DNA of 7,865 bases from positions 1 through 7,865 of the forward strand of contig URWU01000061.1 in the NCBI GenBank assembly GCA_900551585.1, in the 5' to 3' direction. The notes beneath the pieces were generated by a model. The model had not been told where the DNA came from. It ran no database searches and was given only the letters and a program-made list of their open reading frames with translations. Of this stretch, positions 6,545-7,865 are shown in pieces (positions within the stretch are counted from its first letter, which is position 1; the number at the start of each line of letters is the position of its first letter). The DNA is from an uncultured Alphaproteobacteria bacterium (GTDB taxonomy: Bacteria; Pseudomonadota; Alphaproteobacteria; RF32; CAG-239). A program made the position numbers and the translations under genes.

Positions 6545-6577
6545 CACAGTATTCTTTCGGCTTTTTGTTATACTGTG
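6545..6577. repeat. Spaced dyad CACAGTAT-N17-ATACTGTG downstream of fhs
   Basis: Two perfect 8-bp inverted arms (6545-6552 and 6570-6577) are separated by 17 nt and begin about 20 nt after the fhs stop codon. With no U-tract on the minus strand (TAAACATCGCG follows), it is not a textbook terminator. It may be a 3'-end hairpin of the fhs mRNA or a two-half-site protein-binding dyad. Confidence 0.4.
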
Positions 6578-6597
6578 ATGTCTAAACCAAAGCCTGC

Positions 6598-7816
6598 TCA
6601 AAACAAGCCGGAGATTTTGCCGTTTTCATCAACATCGACATTTTCGGCGGCCGGGTGTTTCGGCAAGCCGGGCATATCTAAAATATCACCGGCAAAAACA
6701 ACGACAAACCCTGCTCCGGCAGACAAAGACACATCTCTGACCGGCAGAATATATCCCTGCGGCGCATTGAGCATTTTTTTATCATGTGAGATTGAGTTCT
6801 GGGTTTTGGCAATGCAAACCGACAGGCTGCCATAGCCGTTTTCTGTAAACTTTTGCAGCTTTTCTTCCGCTAAAGGTGAAAACTCAACCTTTTCCGCCCG
6901 ATATATTTCGCGGGCAATTTTTAAGATTTTTTCTTGCAACGACAGGTTATCTTTATACAAATACTCAAAATCAGCCGCCTGAGCGCAGAGTTTAATAACT
7001 TCTTTGGCCAACTTGACGACACCGTCGCCGCCTTTGGCCCAACCGTCTGATAAAACAGCTTTAACACCTTGTTTGGCACACAAATTTTGCAGCAAATCGA
7101 TTTCAGCGGCGCTGTCGCTCACAAAACGGTTGACGGCCACAACAACCGGTACGCCGAATTTTTGCATATTTTCAATATGAGTCTGCAGATTGGCAAAACC
7201 ATTTTGTAAAGCAGGCAGATTTTCTACGCTCAAATTTTCTTTGGCCACACCGCCGTGCATTTTCAGGGCGCGGATTGTTGCCACAATAACAACTGCCTGA
7301 GGATGAATTTTTCCGTGACGGCATTTTATATCCATGAATTTTTCTGCGCCCAAATCAGCACCGAATCCAGCTTCCGTAACCACATAATCTGCCAATTTGA
7401 GCGCGGTTTTGGTGGCAAGAAGACTGTTGCAGCCATGGGCAATGTTTGCAAACGGACCGCCATGCACCAAAGCCGGTGTCTGTTCCAAAGTCTGGACCAG
7501 ATTGGGTTTTATCGCGTCTTTTAAAACGGCGGCCATTGCGCCGACAACTTTTAATTCTCCGGCCAAAACATCCCGTCCGGAATAAGTTTGACCGATGATA
7601 ATATTGGCAAGACGTTTTTTCAAATCGGGGATATTATGTGCCAGACACAAAATGGCCATAATCTCGCTGGCAACGGTTATGCAAAAATGCTGCTTGCGCT
7701 CAATGCCGTTGATTTTGGCGCCCTGCCCGATAGTCACTTTCCGCAGAACACGGTCGTTTAAGTCTACGCTGCGTTTCCAGCTGACGGCTTCCGGATTAAT
7801 GTCCAGTTCGTTACCC
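6598..7816 (-). CDS. fhs: Formate-tetrahydrofolate ligase, C-terminal ~405 residues (5' end cut by contig end)
   Basis: The enzyme joins formate to tetrahydrofolate with ATP to give 10-formyl-THF, feeding one-carbon metabolism (purines, formyl-Met-tRNA) in the cytoplasm. The fragment opens GNELDINPEAVSWKR, matching the family from about residue 150 of ~555. It runs through TVASEIMAIL, VLKDAIKPNLVQT, the family signature VHGGPFANIAHG (7432-7467), ADYVVTEAGFGADLGAEKF, VEFSPLAEEKL, the AKTQ-S-S segment and SLSAGAGFVV, and ends normally in PKHPAAENVDVDENGKISGLF. The reading frame is intact to the TGA at 6598-6600. The N-terminal ~150 residues, including the ATP-binding P-loop, are missing because the contig ends there. 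An apparent start extending to 7845 (MGSEMCIRDR) is translated sequencing adapter, not protein. It lies 246 bp upstream of the coiled-coil operon on the same strand and is probably a separate transcript. Confidence 0.95.
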
Positions 7817-7865
7817 CTGTCTCTTATACACATCTCCGAGCCCACGAGACGGAGCTACATCTCGT
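7817..7865. other. Untrimmed Illumina Nextera adapter at the contig end (non-biological)
   Basis: Positions 7817-7835 are the 19-bp Tn5 mosaic end CTGTCTCTTATACACATCT. Positions 7836-7850 are the read-2 adapter arm CCGAGCCCACGAGAC. Positions 7851-7858 (GGAGCTAC) fill the 8-base i7 index slot and match, from memory, Nextera index N718. Positions 7859-7865 (ATCTCGT) are the first bases of the P7 sequence. The order and spacing are exactly those of read-through into a library adapter, so genomic sequence ends at about 7816. Confidence 0.98.

Noticed and set aside
6489..6577. Rho-independent terminator of fhs
   Set aside because: Both inverted repeats lack a following run of T on the minus strand, so neither fits an intrinsic terminator.
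6352..6597. Replication origin
   Set aside because: Only one perfect DnaA box is visible, with no cluster of boxes and no origin-linked genes in view.
6503..6835. Plus-strand 110-codon frame spanning the intergenic region into fhs
   Set aside because: It mostly overlaps conserved fhs codons on the other strand and shows no recognisable protein character or ribosome site.
7817..7835. Tn5 transposon end as a biological mobile element
   Set aside because: The mosaic end is followed by the Nextera read-2 arm, an index and P7 bases, which is library adapter and not transposon sequence.

Overview
The window is a metagenome-type contig end from a moderately AT-rich bacterium, most likely an alphaproteobacterium. 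The assignment is an inference from three things: dusB/nifR3 placed directly before trkA, which are the two ends of the classical alphaproteobacterial nifR3-ntrBC-ntrYX-trkA cluster; a very long two-TM coiled-coil protein of the TipN/GPR/RgsE architectural type; and the overall protein character. No rRNA, tRNA, CRISPR array or insertion sequence is visible. Every gene I can support lies on the minus strand, so the biological order runs from right to left.

Layout from right to left. Positions 7817-7865 are not genomic: they are an untrimmed Illumina Nextera adapter (mosaic end, read-2 adapter arm, an 8-base index and the start of P7). Positions 6598-7816 hold the last ~405 codons of formate-tetrahydrofolate ligase (fhs), cut at its 5' end by the contig break. 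Positions 6352-6597 are a 246-bp intergenic region with a perfect DnaA-box 9-mer, a 7-bp-arm inverted repeat, an 8-bp-arm spaced dyad, an AT-rich stretch and weak promoter candidates. Then comes a tight four-gene block: a 1334-aa membrane-anchored coiled-coil protein (2347-6351), an unrecognised 197-aa protein (1742-2335), tRNA-dihydrouridine synthase dusB (774-1742), and the N-terminal half of the potassium-uptake regulator trkA (1-761, running off the window). Gaps inside the block are 11 nt, a 1-nt TAATG overlap and 3 or 12 nt, so it reads as one translationally coupled operon.

The item of most interest is the 1334-aa protein. It has two N-terminal membrane helices, then about 1000 residues without a single proline (242-1238), then a small C-terminal domain with the only tryptophan outside the N-terminal region. 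Read by eye, the rod follows a degenerate 25-residue repeat (one hendecad plus two heptads), roughly 40 units long and in one unbroken register for its last ~18 units. This describes a membrane-tethered cytoplasmic rod that could approach 150 nm if fully extended. A role as a polar or envelope organiser is a reasonable hypothesis by architecture only. The co-transcribed 197-aa protein is a candidate partner. dusB and trkA are housekeeping genes that share the transcript.
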